Source of the DNA: Raoultibacter timonensis
Lineage (GTDB): Bacteria; Actinomycetota; Coriobacteriia; Coriobacteriales; Eggerthellaceae
Direction: 5' to 3'
Length of the DNA: 54,304 bases
NCBI RefSeq assembly: GCF_900240215.1
Contig: NZ_LT964679.1
Coordinates: forward strand, 2,277,194 to 2,331,497
Shown: positions 8,276 to 17,832 of the stretch, in pieces
Position numbering within the stretch: position 1 is the stretch's first letter
Layout of the letters: each line of letters opens with the position of its first letter
Position numbers and translations under genes: made by a program
The notes under the pieces: generated by a model
Told to the model about the DNA's origin: nothing
The model's database searches: none
The model's input: only the letters and a program-made list of their open reading frames with translations

Positions 8276-9088
8276 ATGAACAGCGCGCATAGCAGAACCC
8301 AGCCAACCGTATACCGCTCCCCCGTTTCCCATCCTGGCAATACGTACTATCGCCGCGTAGCCGTAGCACCTCGGCATGAGGATAGATCCATCAGCTCGGT
8401 TCTCGGAAAGCTTTTCGCCATCATCGCCGCGCTCGCCCTCTGCGCCGTAGCGTTCTACGTCTCTCGCGGATACTCGATGTACAGCGAAGCGCTTGCCGCA
8501 ACGAGCCTCGATACCATGGTCGAGCAGATCGAAGCCGCACCGGGTTACACGCCTGTCGAGGAGCTGCCCCAACGCTACCTCGACGCTGTTGTCGCCGTGG
8601 AGGACCACCGCTTCTACCTGCATCCGGGCTTCGATGTCATCGCAACCGGACGCGCCCTCATCAACGACCTGAAAGCAGGGGCGTTCGTCGAGGGCGGAAG
8701 CACCATCACCCAGCAGCTTGCGAAAAACCAGTACTTCACGCAAGACCGCGAGCTCGATCGCAAGGTCGCCGAGGTGTTCATGGCGTTCAACTTCGAAAGG
8801 AGCCTTTCGAAGGATAAGATACTCGAGCTCTATGTGAACTCGATCTATTTCGGAAACGGCTACTACGGCATCCACGATGCGAGCATCGGCTACTTCGGCA
8901 AAGAGCCCTCGGAGCTCACCGATTACGAAGCGACGCTGCTCGCAGGCGTGCCCAACGCCCCCTCCGCCTACGCACCCACCGCAAGCCCCGAGCTGGCGGC
9001 GGAGCGACAGCAGCAGGTGCTTCGCCAGATGGTCGAATACAAGATGATCACAGCGGAAGAATCGCAGGAAATCGCCCGAGCGGCGTAG
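8276..9088 (+). CDS. Monofunctional peptidoglycan transglycosylase (GT51)
   Basis: This 270-residue protein has one N-terminal membrane anchor (about 43-62) and a GT51 domain with all family motifs: VEDHRFYLHPGFD with catalytic Glu109, GGSTITQQLAKN (140-151), RKVAEVFMA, and DKILELYVNSIYFGNGYYGI. There is no penicillin-binding transpeptidase domain, so it resembles MtgA-type enzymes that polymerise glycan strands from lipid II on the outer membrane face. ATG 8276 is preferred because AGGTGA is correctly spaced; a GTG nine bases earlier is possible. The conserved region reaches almost to the C-terminus, so the protein is short but complete. Confidence 0.88.
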   Translation: MNSAHSRTQPTVYRSPVSHPGNTYYRRVAVAPRHEDRSISSVLGKLFAIIAALALCAVAFYVSRGYSMYSEALAATSLDTMVEQIEAAPGYTPVEELPQRYLDAVVAVEDHRFYLHPGFDVIATGRALINDLKAGAFVEGGSTITQQLAKNQYFTQDRELDRKVAEVFMAFNFERSLSKDKILELYVNSIYFGNGYYGIHDASIGYFGKEPSELTDYEATLLAGVPNAPSAYAPTASPELAAERQQQVLRQMVEYKMITAEESQEIARAA

Positions 9089-9147
9089 GGCGAAACCCGG
9101 ATGCCAAGCGATACCCTGCCGAAACCGCAATGCCCTTGATTCAGAAG

Positions 9148-9186
9148 CGTTAATCCCGCATTCATTTTTGGTCTGCGGGATTAACG
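9148..9186 (-). terminator. Hairpin overlapping the end of the LuxR gene
   Basis: CGTTAATCCCGC (9148-9159) and GCGGGATTAACG (9175-9186) form a perfect 12-bp stem that includes the last codons and stop of the LuxR gene. It could end transcripts from both convergent genes. Confidence 0.55.
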
Positions 9187-10724
9187 TCGCCATCTTTCCC
9201 CATATCGACCAAGTCAATAAGCTCTTGACGGGAGTGTATATCGATCTTGCGATACAGATTTCTCGTATGGCTCTGCACGGTATTGAGAGAAAGGTATTGG
9301 AGCTCCGCAATTCGTTTTGCGCTATAGCCCCGAAATACGTAACCAGCGATCTCCCTCTCCCTTCGAGTCAATCCGTGCTCTTCGGCTATGCGGTCGAGCC
9401 GATCTTCCGAGTGCGGTTCAACCTTCTCTGACTTATGCTCATCCTTAACCGAGTCGGAAGCAACGGCATCGAGGCCTTTGAGTGCAAAAAAACTCGCAAC
9501 AAGAAACGAACATATAGCGACCGCAATCCCCAATCCCAAGGAAATGAAGCCGACCGTCGGAAGCACCGAAAATTGCGCCGTCAAAAGAACTTCCGGAACA
9601 ACGAAGTAACCGAGCAAGCACGATACGGACTCCGGAATAATAAGGAGAAGAAGCACCGCCCGGGCGGAGCCGTACTTGCCCATCGCTCCCACAACTAAGC
9701 TGAAAACAAAAACTTCGAAACATGTGCGCGCGGCGGTAATGGTTCCCAAGCCCACTTGCAAAAACAAGTCCGAATCGGAAAGAGAGACCATTACAAGTCC
9801 AGAGACCAAACCACCGACTAAAACGAACCAACCGAGAAAAGCAACCTTTTCCATCTTGACCGCAAACAAGCAGATTGCCATGATGCAGGCAAGTTCGACG
9901 ATGGTGATGAAATGCTTGAGATACAACCCCGATTCGGAGCCATTCGCAACAAGCGTGTCATACATCCCTTTCACGCAAACGGCGATAAACAAGAGAACGA
10001 CCAATACGGGAATAAGTCCTCTCGGTGCCATCGCTAGACTCTTCCGCTTGTTTTCGCGACTCGCTTCTCCTCGAACCGCCGCTATCGACGAAGCAACCAT
10101 TGCCCTCTGCGCGCACACGAGAGGCACAGCCGACGCCAAAGGCACCATAACAGGAAAAATCTCGGGAACGGGCGAAAGGGAAAAGAGCCCGAACGAAATC
10201 ACCAAGCTCACCAACGACGAAACGCACAAGCAGTACACGACGCTTTTTATATCGAGCTGCGCGAGGCTTCGACAACAGTCGAACCAAGCAACAGCCAACG
10301 CAACAAACGATGCGGCAAAAACCGCTTCCGCAACAAATCCTAATCCTGAAAGAAGCCCGCCATCCATCGTCGAGGCAAACTTGAAAACCAATAGCATTCC
10401 AGCTGCGACTGACGCTAAAGCCGAAATAGCGAACGCAGAGTACCGCTTTCTGCTCTTTCGCATGGCGACCGAGCTCAACGCCGCAATGGCTAAAAGAAGC
10501 AACGCTCCGTAATAAGCGGGAACCCAGAACCCAACCTCAGCTGAAAGGCTCAACGCCTGCAAGCTAAAAAGATTTGCGAGGTTAGCATGCCTGAAAAACT
10601 GCCAAAAAAACGCCATCCCAACTACTACGCAAACAAGTACCTGAATCGGAAAACCAGCCGACTTAAGAGGCTGAACCTGCAAATTCGCCTGCGCATCCCG
10701 CGAAGTCGATTTGAGATTAACCAT
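9162..10724 (-). CDS. LuxR-family regulator with multi-helix membrane domain
   Basis: This 520-residue protein starts at ATG 10724 (GGGGGT upstream). About 400 residues form roughly twelve hydrophobic helices, then comes a short acidic linker and a C-terminal LuxR/FixJ HTH: HGLTRREREIAGYVFRGYSA, then AELQYLSLNTVQSHTRNLYRKIDIHSRQELIDLV. Membrane-embedded LuxR proteins of this kind are typical of Eggerthellaceae and usually sit beside a reductase they control. Here the neighbour is the divergent two-FMN flavoprotein at 10936. The ligand is probably sensed in or near the membrane (inference). Base composition looks more AT-rich than the flanking core genes. Confidence 0.87.
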   Translation of the reverse strand: MVNLKSTSRDAQANLQVQPLKSAGFPIQVLVCVVVGMAFFWQFFRHANLANLFSLQALSLSAEVGFWVPAYYGALLLLAIAALSSVAMRKSRKRYSAFAISALASVAAGMLLVFKFASTMDGGLLSGLGFVAEAVFAASFVALAVAWFDCCRSLAQLDIKSVVYCLCVSSLVSLVISFGLFSLSPVPEIFPVMVPLASAVPLVCAQRAMVASSIAAVRGEASRENKRKSLAMAPRGLIPVLVVLLFIAVCVKGMYDTLVANGSESGLYLKHFITIVELACIMAICLFAVKMEKVAFLGWFVLVGGLVSGLVMVSLSDSDLFLQVGLGTITAARTCFEVFVFSLVVGAMGKYGSARAVLLLLIIPESVSCLLGYFVVPEVLLTAQFSVLPTVGFISLGLGIAVAICSFLVASFFALKGLDAVASDSVKDEHKSEKVEPHSEDRLDRIAEEHGLTRREREIAGYVFRGYSAKRIAELQYLSLNTVQSHTRNLYRKIDIHSRQELIDLVDMGKDGDVNPADQK

Positions 10725-10935
10725 ATCGAGAACCCCCGCCCTTTTCACTAGGCACGGTATAGCAAAATCGCAGCAAAAGCAATCGGTTTTGACCAAGCAA
10801 ACCATGCCCAGGAACCGAAAATAACATATAAATGGTGAGAGAAAAAGGAATCCCACCACTCGCATGGGAAGATTCTTCACCTTCAGCGCACAACAATCAA
10901 AAGCCTCGTCCACACACGGTTCTAAGGAGGAGGCT

Positions 10936-13272
10936 ATGAGCCTACAAAACGAGATGGAAGAATTATCCGACAATGCATTTGCGTCCGAGCAAGATGTACC
11001 CGAGTCGATCTGCTTCGGTAGAAGAGAGTTTCTCAAAGGGGCCGCAGGGGTAGCGGGTTTCGGATTACTCAGCATGGGCGGTTTGGCAGGGCTTGCGGGA
11101 TGTTCCTCGCCTCAAGCTGAAACCAAAACAGGAAACGTAAGCTATACACCGGGCACGTACAAAGCGCAAGCCGAAGGAAAGCATGGGCCTATCGAGCTGG
11201 CAGTCTCGTTCTCCGAAAACCGAATCGACAGCATCGAGGTAGTGAGCCATTCCGAAACAGAGGATATCAGCTACATCCCGCTCAACGTTCTTCCGCAGGT
11301 GATCATCAACACTCAATCAATTGACATCGATACCGTATCGGGAGCCACCCTGTCTTCCCAAGCCGTCATTGCCGGAGTTACGGATGCGATCAAGCAGGCC
11401 GGAGCAAATCCCAATCAGCTCAAAGCGTTCGATCCGCAAAGCATCGTCCAGTCGATGACCCCGGGAACCTATACCGGAGAAGCTTACGGAAAATGGAAGA
11501 AGGGAAGCATCGAGGGCGAGCGATTCGGATGTCCTGCTACCATCGAACCGACCCAGGTTAAAGTAACCGTCGATGAAACGAGCATCGTTTCCATCGAAGT
11601 CTCTTCGTGCTCGGATACACCGGGGTTCTTCGAACCCGCAACCGAAAGAATCCCTCAAAACGTTATCGAACAACAGTCTCTGCTTATCGACACCGTCACA
11701 GGCTCTACCCTAACGGCGGCCGCCCTCACGGCAGCAACGGCGAAGGCGCTCGAAGAAGCCGGTGCCGACTTAGCCGGATTCGCCAAGGCAACCAATCATG
11801 AGCCAAAAGAAGAATCCTACAAGGCTGATCTCTGCATAGTGGGCGGCGGCACTGCCGGAACAACCGCCGCCCTCAAAGCTATCGAAGAAGGCCTGCGAGT
11901 GGTAATCATCGAGAAAACCGCTCGAATATCCGGCGAGGGATCCTGCGCAACCGGCGCTCTAGCCGTAGGAAGCAAGCTCGACGAGCAGGTTGGCAACCAC
12001 GTTACCGTGGAGGAAGTATTCTCCAATATGATGGACTACTGCTACTGGAAAAGCGATGCAAGTCTTGTCTACAACATCCTTGATCATTCCGGCGAAATGG
12101 TCGATTGGCTTCAGGCCCATTGGGACGAATGCGGCCACAAAGGGTTTTCAGCTCCCAAGGAGACGTCGGGGACAAGCATTGCGCACGACTACGGAAAGGG
12201 CACCGAAAAGTTCCAGCTGCTTTGGGATAACTACATCATCCCCGGGGGAGCAACGCTTTTGCTCAACACGAAAGCTGAAGAGCTCATCGTTGAAAGCGAC
12301 ACCGTGCAAGGCGTCTCTGCGACGAAACAAGATGGAACAGCGATACGCGTCAGCTCCCCGACAGTGCTCATCTGCACAGGGGGATTCGGCGGCAACAAAA
12401 GCATGCAGAACGAGATTCTCGGTTCATCGGACTTTTACCTCAACGGAGTAGCAACCAATACGGGGGATGGAATCGAAATGTGCCGAACGGCCGGTGCCGT
12501 ATTGTCGACCGAAGTCTCTCCTCATCTTGCCGAGTTCTGCAGCAACGATGTATTGGACTTCTATGCGGGATACATGAAATTTCTCAACCAAACCGGATTC
12601 CTCATGGTCGATTCCGCCGGAGCGCGCTACATGAACGAAACGTTCTGCATAACCCATGCTCTCGCACGAGGCGCTTCAGCAATGCGCAGGGTCGGATCCA
12701 GCTACATAATCTTTACCCAGAACGATTTCGACAAGCTGCTCAACAGCGGGGTTCACGATGTGCTCGGAGAAAGCATTATCGCGGAATACAAGATGCGCGA
12801 GAGGATTCTCGTTCCTTCCTACTACACCCTCCAAGACGAGATGGACGCCGCGCTAAACCACAATCAGGCCTGGAAAGCCGATACGCTTGAAGAACTCGGC
12901 GAATTAGCGGGATTCGATGCCAGCACGTACACAAGAACCATAGTCGATTATCAAGAGGTTATCGCTTCGGGCGAAGACACGTTATTCGGGAAAAGGCCCG
13001 AGCTCCTGCATCCTCTCGACCAAGGGCCGTTCTATGCAGTCCGGGTGATATCGCCCATCGACGGCACTTACAACGGCATAAAGGTCAACGACCACCTGCA
13101 GGCCATCGGAGAAGAAAACAAGCCAGCGCCCGCAGGATTGTTTGTAGCAGGACAAGACAGCGGCGGCTACTTCTCGTATCCCTACACAGATTACGTGGGA
13201 GCAACCTGCGGATATGCCCTCACAAGCGGAATGATGTCGATTGAATATATCAAGGAGTACCTCAGCAAATAG
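10936..13272 (+). CDS. Tat-exported flavoprotein reductase with two FMN-binding domains
   Basis: This 778-residue protein has a Tat signal (GRREFLKG, Arg29-Arg30) and lipobox LAGC (Cys56), so it is an anchored extracytoplasmic lipoprotein. Two FMN_bind domains follow, with flavin-attachment motifs DTVSGATLS (Thr138) and DTVTGSTLT (Thr258), then a fumarate reductase/succinate dehydrogenase-type FAD domain starting at IVGGGTAGTT (about 301-310). Most relatives have one FMN domain. Near the C-terminus GPFYAVRVISPIDGTYNG replaces the usual H-T-x-GG substrate motif, so the acceptor is probably not fumarate. ATG 10936 is chosen for AAGGAGG six bases upstream. It is divergent from the membrane LuxR gene, its likely regulator. 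Confidence 0.88.
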   Translation: MSLQNEMEELSDNAFASEQDVPESICFGRREFLKGAAGVAGFGLLSMGGLAGLAGCSSPQAETKTGNVSYTPGTYKAQAEGKHGPIELAVSFSENRIDSIEVVSHSETEDISYIPLNVLPQVIINTQSIDIDTVSGATLSSQAVIAGVTDAIKQAGANPNQLKAFDPQSIVQSMTPGTYTGEAYGKWKKGSIEGERFGCPATIEPTQVKVTVDETSIVSIEVSSCSDTPGFFEPATERIPQNVIEQQSLLIDTVTGSTLTAAALTAATAKALEEAGADLAGFAKATNHEPKEESYKADLCIVGGGTAGTTAALKAIEEGLRVVIIEKTARISGEGSCATGALAVGSKLDEQVGNHVTVEEVFSNMMDYCYWKSDASLVYNILDHSGEMVDWLQAHWDECGHKGFSAPKETSGTSIAHDYGKGTEKFQLLWDNYIIPGGATLLLNTKAEELIVESDTVQGVSATKQDGTAIRVSSPTVLICTGGFGGNKSMQNEILGSSDFYLNGVATNTGDGIEMCRTAGAVLSTEVSPHLAEFCSNDVLDFYAGYMKFLNQTGFLMVDSAGARYMNETFCITHALARGASAMRRVGSSYIIFTQNDFDKLLNSGVHDVLGESIIAEYKMRERILVPSYYTLQDEMDAALNHNQAWKADTLEELGELAGFDASTYTRTIVDYQEVIASGEDTLFGKRPELLHPLDQGPFYAVRVISPIDGTYNGIKVNDHLQAIGEENKPAPAGLFVAGQDSGGYFSYPYTDYVGATCGYALTSGMMSIEYIKEYLSK

Positions 13273-13287
13273 CCCGCAACCTGCAAG

Positions 13288-13335
13288 CGAAACGGCCCGG
13301 AAGCATCTTCCGGGCCGTTTCGTGTCTTATCTTTT
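13288..13335 (+). terminator. Terminator after the two-FMN flavoprotein gene
   Basis: A perfect 16-bp stem (13288-13303 with 13307-13322) with a 3-base loop is followed by TGTCTTATCTTTT. It also separates the convergent hom gene. Confidence 0.85.
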
Positions 13336-13347
13336 CGAGGAAAACGT

Positions 13348-14631
13348 CTAATCCTCCACGCGAATGACCGAGGGTTCCTCGCGCAGCACGTCATCGAGAC
13401 TCGCGATGTCGGCAAGCACGGCGCGGACGCTCTTCTCACGAGCGGTATGGGTAACGTAAGTCAAATCGACGCTGTTCGCATCTTTCTTGCCGCGCTGGAT
13501 AACCGAGTGGACGCTCACGTTGTGATCGGCGAACACGCCCGCCATAGCGGCCAGCACGCCCGAACGGTCGGCGACGGCGAAACGGATGTAGTACTTGGTC
13601 TTGAGGTTCTCCATCGGCACGATGGGAAGCGTATCGGTGCAGGTGCAACCCACGATCGGGGGAATGCCCGCCTGAATGTGACGCGCAACCTCCAGCACAT
13701 CGCCCATGACGGCGCTCGCCGCAGGACCCGAACCCGCACCTTCGCCGAAGAACATGGTCTCGCCCACCGCATCGCCCACCACGTAGATCGCGTTGAACAC
13801 ACCGTTCACCGTTGAAAGCTGGTGGTCGAGGGGCAACATAGTGGGATGCACGCGCACGTCGATGCCCTCGTCGGTGCGATGCGCATGGGCCAGGAGTTTC
13901 ACGCTGTAACCCATGTCCTTCGCGATTTCGAGATCGAGCGGCGTGATGTTACGAATTCCCTCGGTATGCACGTCGTTGATGGTCACACGCGAGTTGAAGG
14001 CAATCGATGCGAGGATGGCGATCTTGGCCGCGGCGTCGAGCCCATCGACATCGGCCGTCGGATCGGCTTCGGCAAAGCCCTTGGCCTGCGCCTCGGCGAG
14101 CACCTCGTCATAAGGCATATCGTCTTCGGCCATACGGGTGAGCATGTAGTTGGTCGTGCCGTTCACGATGCCCATCACGGTATCGATGCGGTTCGCGATA
14201 AGCGAGTGCTTCATCGGATCGATGATCGGGATGCCGCCGCCCACGCTCGCCTCGAACGCGATCTCCCTGTTCGCCTCTGCGGCAGCAGCCATAACCTCTT
14301 CGCCGTAGGTGGCCATGAGCGCCTTGTTGGCCGTAACCACGTTCTTGCCGGCGCGCAGCGATTCCAGCACCACGTTCTTGGCAACGGTCGTGCCGCCGAT
14401 GAGCTCGATGACGATGTCGATCGAGGGATCGTTCACGATGTCGGTGTAATCCTGCGTGAAGATGTCCTCCACGCCATGCTCGATGGCCTGCTCGGGATTG
14501 CGCGAGCACACGCGGACGAGTTCCACGTCGATGCCGTAGTGGCGCAAAAACGCCTGCTTGTGATTCTTGAGTATCTCGATGCAGCCGCCGCCGACGGTGC
14601 CGGTGCCAACCAATCCGAGTTTTACAGCCAT
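13348..14631 (-). CDS. hom: Homoserine dehydrogenase
   Basis: This 427-residue cytoplasmic enzyme reduces aspartate semialdehyde to homoserine, the branch point to threonine and methionine. The N-terminal NAD(P) fold has GLVGTGTVGGG (6-16), the middle has the conserved catalytic stretch GLDAAAKIAILASIAF, and the last 75 residues form an ACT domain (YIRFAVADRSGVLAAMAGVFADHNVSVHS region) expected to bind an amino acid such as threonine for feedback control. It lies 13 bases after lysA, so they share a transcript. Homoserine would feed the MetA-type enzyme at 4746. No thrB or thrC is in the window. Confidence 0.95.
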   Translation of the reverse strand: MAVKLGLVGTGTVGGGCIEILKNHKQAFLRHYGIDVELVRVCSRNPEQAIEHGVEDIFTQDYTDIVNDPSIDIVIELIGGTTVAKNVVLESLRAGKNVVTANKALMATYGEEVMAAAAEANREIAFEASVGGGIPIIDPMKHSLIANRIDTVMGIVNGTTNYMLTRMAEDDMPYDEVLAEAQAKGFAEADPTADVDGLDAAAKIAILASIAFNSRVTINDVHTEGIRNITPLDLEIAKDMGYSVKLLAHAHRTDEGIDVRVHPTMLPLDHQLSTVNGVFNAIYVVGDAVGETMFFGEGAGSGPAASAVMGDVLEVARHIQAGIPPIVGCTCTDTLPIVPMENLKTKYYIRFAVADRSGVLAAMAGVFADHNVSVHSVIQRGKKDANSVDLTYVTHTAREKSVRAVLADIASLDDVLREEPSVIRVED

Positions 14632-14644
14632 GTCGTTGTCTCCC

Positions 14645-16003
14645 TTAATCCAGATCGCACGCCATCAGATCTTCGTAGGTCTCGCGCCGCGTGGTCACGC
14701 GAGCCTCGCCGTCTTTCACGAATACGATCGCGGGGCGCGGCTGCCCGTTGTAGTTGTTCGACATAGTGTAGCAGTAAGCGCCCGTTCCGAACACGCACAC
14801 GATGTCGCCGAGGTCGGGATGCTGGATGGGCATGTCGATGACCACCGCATCGCCGCTCTCGCAATGCTTGCCGGCAAGCGTGACGATCTCGGTGCGGGGC
14901 TGGCCCGCTTTGTTGGCGATAATCGGCTCGTACTCGGCATGGTAGAGCGCCGTGCGGATGTTGTCCGACATGCCGCCGTCGACGGCAACGTACTTGCGGA
15001 TGCCCGGGAGCGTTTTCAGGATGCCTACGGTGTAGAGCGTTATGCCCGCATTCGCCACGAGGCTGCGGCCCGGCTCGGTGAGCAGGCGCGGGAGCTTCAC
15101 GTCGAACTCGACGCAGTACTCTTTCACGGCGGAGGTTACGCACTCGGCGAAGTCTTCTATGGTGGAGGGCTTGTCGTCAGCCGTGTACGCCACGCCCAAG
15201 CCGCCGCCCACGTCGAGTTCGTCGATCTCGTAACCGTATTCGGCCTTGATGCGCGCGATGAGGTCGACCATCACCTTGATGGCCTCCTTGAACGAATGCA
15301 GGGCGAAAATCTGCGACCCGATGTGCATATGCAAGCCCGCAAGGCGGACGTTGGGGGCGGCCAGCACGTCTTTCACGCAGTTGAACGCCCAATCGTCGCG
15401 CATGGTAAAGCCGAACTTCGAATCTTCGCAGCCCGTGCGGATATATTCGTGGGTGTCGGCCTCAACGCCCGGCGTGATGCGCATGTAGATATTCTGCACG
15501 CGCCCCTGCTCCCCTGCGATCTTCGACACGCGGTCGAGCTCGATGCGCGAGTCGATCACGATGCAGCCGACGCCGGCTTCGATGGCCTCGGTCAGTTCGA
15601 CGGGCGTCTTGTTGTTGCCGTGCACGAAAACCCGATCCATCGGAAATCCCGCGGCGCGGGCCACCGCAAGCTCTCCGCCGCCCGACACGTCGAGGCACAG
15701 GCCCTCTTCTGCAACGATCTTCGCCGCCGCCTTGTTGAGAAACGCCTTGCTCGCAAACACCACATCGGAGTTCTCGTAGCGGCCGCGAAATGCGCCGAGG
15801 TAGGTTTCCATGCGATGGCGCATATCGGCCTCGTCCATCACGTACAGGGCCGTACCCTGATCGCGGGCGAGTTCGACCATGTCGATGCCGCCGACGAAGA
15901 GGTGGTCGTCTTTGACCTCGGCGGTCAGGGGCAGCACGTGCCCGAGCTCCATAGTCGTCAGGTTGTCGGCCTTTTTGTTCAGGTCGGCTGCGGGTAGAGC
16001 CAT
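14645..16003 (-). CDS. lysA: Diaminopimelate decarboxylase
   Basis: This 452-residue PLP enzyme converts meso-diaminopimelate to lysine in the cytoplasm. PLP-binding Lys86 lies in VVFASKAF; HIGSQIF and DVGGGLGVAYTADDKPS are the glycine-rich phosphate-binding and following segments; EPGRSLVANAG and the catalytic Cys in GAYCYTMSNNYNGQPRP are all present. ATG 16003 follows AAAGAGG and fits the family N-terminus; another 14 codons upstream are open but unlikely. It is the first gene of the lysA-hom operon. A short promoter region of 68 bases separates it from the heptad-repeat gene upstream. Confidence 0.95.
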   Translation of the reverse strand: MALPAADLNKKADNLTTMELGHVLPLTAEVKDDHLFVGGIDMVELARDQGTALYVMDEADMRHRMETYLGAFRGRYENSDVVFASKAFLNKAAAKIVAEEGLCLDVSGGGELAVARAAGFPMDRVFVHGNNKTPVELTEAIEAGVGCIVIDSRIELDRVSKIAGEQGRVQNIYMRITPGVEADTHEYIRTGCEDSKFGFTMRDDWAFNCVKDVLAAPNVRLAGLHMHIGSQIFALHSFKEAIKVMVDLIARIKAEYGYEIDELDVGGGLGVAYTADDKPSTIEDFAECVTSAVKEYCVEFDVKLPRLLTEPGRSLVANAGITLYTVGILKTLPGIRKYVAVDGGMSDNIRTALYHAEYEPIIANKAGQPRTEIVTLAGKHCESGDAVVIDMPIQHPDLGDIVCVFGTGAYCYTMSNNYNGQPRPAIVFVKDGEARVTTRRETYEDLMACDLD

Positions 16004-16071
16004 GGGGTTCCTCTTTCCATTCGGTCGGTGAAACGCATACTGCACTGCAAGCGACGCCGACCGCTACCTGT

Positions 16072-17832
16072 CTAGCTCCCGATGCCGAACAGCGCCAGAA
16101 GGCGGTCCCAGAACGAACCCTGCTCCTGCTCGGGTTCGGGTTCGATCTTCTCCGGTGCGACGATAGGCTCGGTGGCCATCACGAACTGCACCAGTGTAAC
16201 ATCGGTGTTTTTCGAACTGGTAAAACTTATCGGCTTAAAATCGCTCTTACTGTATTCGGCGATCATCTTATCAATTTCTTCGCTCACCGTATCGGGCATC
16301 GCCTGAATCTCCGTATAAAGGCTACCGGTTCCGTCGGCAAGTTCGCCTGCACCGCTGGCCAAGTCGCCCGCACCCGACGAGAGCGAGTTTGCACCCGAGG
16401 CCGCGCTGGTAGCGCCGCCCGCAAGCTCGTTTGCCCCCGATGCGAGCGACGAAGCGCCCGACGCGAGGGCTTCGATACCACCGACGAGACTGTTCCCGTC
16501 GCCCGCCGAGCCGAGACCCGAAGCGGCGGCCGTAAGCGTTTGCGCAACGGCGCCGTAGGCGGCATTGGCAGCCTCGACGGTCACGAGCGTTTGGAACGCC
16601 TGCTGCAAGTCGGCTGCCTGCGCAGCTGTGGCCTGCTGCGCAGCCGCCATGGCGGCGCCCTGGTCGGCGTCGGGATCGGACGCATGATACGCCATCGCGA
16701 ACGCGGCGACGTAGGTTTGCAGTGCCGTCTGGTAGGCTTGCTGCTGGGCGCTCGAATCGATCACCGACCCCTGCGCTTGCTGCGCCTGACCGTTCAAGGC
16801 GCCCTGATAGGCTTCGAGCCCCTCGGCAAGCGACGATGCGCCCGACGCGAGCCCATCAGCGCCCGAAGCGATACCCGCGGTGCCATCCGCAATGCCCGCT
16901 ATGCCCGAGGCCATCTCGTCTGCACCCGACGATAGGCTCTGGGCGCCGCTCGCCAACTGCGAAGCGCCATCGGATAGCTGTCCTACGCCGTCGGACAGCT
17001 GCACGAAACCCGAAAGCAATCCGTCTTTGTCGGGCGAGTCGATCACCATGGAAAACGGCACGGCGGCAAAGCTCGCACCGTCCATCTCGAAATCGGTTAC
17101 GTCGGCACTCACCGAAAAGGTTCCGTCCTTGCCGGGCATGCCCGTGAAGGTCACCTGCGTGTTCGATCCCGAAAGCGCTATCTGCCCGTCGGGCGCAGCC
17201 ACATTGCTCGATTTGTCGGAAGCGAACACGAGCGAGATCTGCAGCAGGTAGTTATCGAAGAACGTCGCATCCACGGCATCATTGCGCTTGGTGGCGATCT
17301 CCATCTCGAGTAAGCCGCTCTTGCCGCCAAGCTCCGACGCATCGATCGCTTTTCCGTCGAGCTTGTACGTTACCGCCACATCCCAAGGAAGGTTCTTCGA
17401 AGCGAGATCGCCCTGGTAGCGAAAGCTCTCCCCCGCGCCCACATCGACCGTCACGGCATCGCCTTCCTGCTCGATCTGCGCGGTGTCGGTAAGGTTCGTC
17501 ACCGAAGAGTAGTCGCCGTAGTCGGTCACCGCTCCCGGCTTTTCGGGGTTGAGCACGTTGACCACGTAGATGCTGTTCACCGCGCCAGATCCGTCAAGTG
17601 TTGCATATACGACCTCGTCTTTGGGCGTTGCGTTCTCGGCATGTCGCTCGGTCGACGAGGCGGACCCGCCGTCCGAAGAAGACCCTTGGGCGGCGCTCGC
17701 CGTTCCGTCCCGCTCTTCGGCGTTCGCGCTCTGCAGCGACGATGCGCCGAGCGCTCCGAGGGAGAGGGTTCCCGCAAGCGTTGCCGCAAGCGCGATCCGC
17801 AGCATACGATTCGATGGCGTTACGTCGTTCAT
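16072..17832 (-). CDS. YhgE/Pip-like heptad-repeat secreted protein
   Basis: This 586-residue protein has an N-terminal signal peptide (hydrophobic about 11-30, ending SANA-EE), a beta-rich globular part to about residue 245, and two long runs of the X-X-X-L-X-X-G heptad (for example LSDGASQLASGAQSLSSGAD), about 250-350 and 450-510. An Ala/Gln-rich helical stretch lies between them. Such repeats occur in YhgE/Pip and MmpL-associated proteins and probably form a long rod. The C-terminus (FWDRLLALFGIG) is weakly hydrophobic and lacks the usual membrane helices, which the MMPL gene just upstream may supply. Start and MMPL stop overlap by four bases (ATGA). Confidence 0.8.
   Translation of the reverse strand: MNDVTPSNRMLRIALAATLAGTLSLGALGASSLQSANAEERDGTASAAQGSSSDGGSASSTERHAENATPKDEVVYATLDGSGAVNSIYVVNVLNPEKPGAVTDYGDYSSVTNLTDTAQIEQEGDAVTVDVGAGESFRYQGDLASKNLPWDVAVTYKLDGKAIDASELGGKSGLLEMEIATKRNDAVDATFFDNYLLQISLVFASDKSSNVAAPDGQIALSGSNTQVTFTGMPGKDGTFSVSADVTDFEMDGASFAAVPFSMVIDSPDKDGLLSGFVQLSDGVGQLSDGASQLASGAQSLSSGADEMASGIAGIADGTAGIASGADGLASGASSLAEGLEAYQGALNGQAQQAQGSVIDSSAQQQAYQTALQTYVAAFAMAYHASDPDADQGAAMAAAQQATAAQAADLQQAFQTLVTVEAANAAYGAVAQTLTAAASGLGSAGDGNSLVGGIEALASGASSLASGANELAGGATSAASGANSLSSGAGDLASGAGELADGTGSLYTEIQAMPDTVSEEIDKMIAEYSKSDFKPISFTSSKNTDVTLVQFVMATEPIVAPEKIEPEPEQEQGSFWDRLLALFGIGS

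Noticed and set aside
9676..10512. 278-codon plus-strand Thr/Ala-rich open frame
   Set aside because: Antisense of the hydrophobic part of the LuxR gene; gives no known fold.
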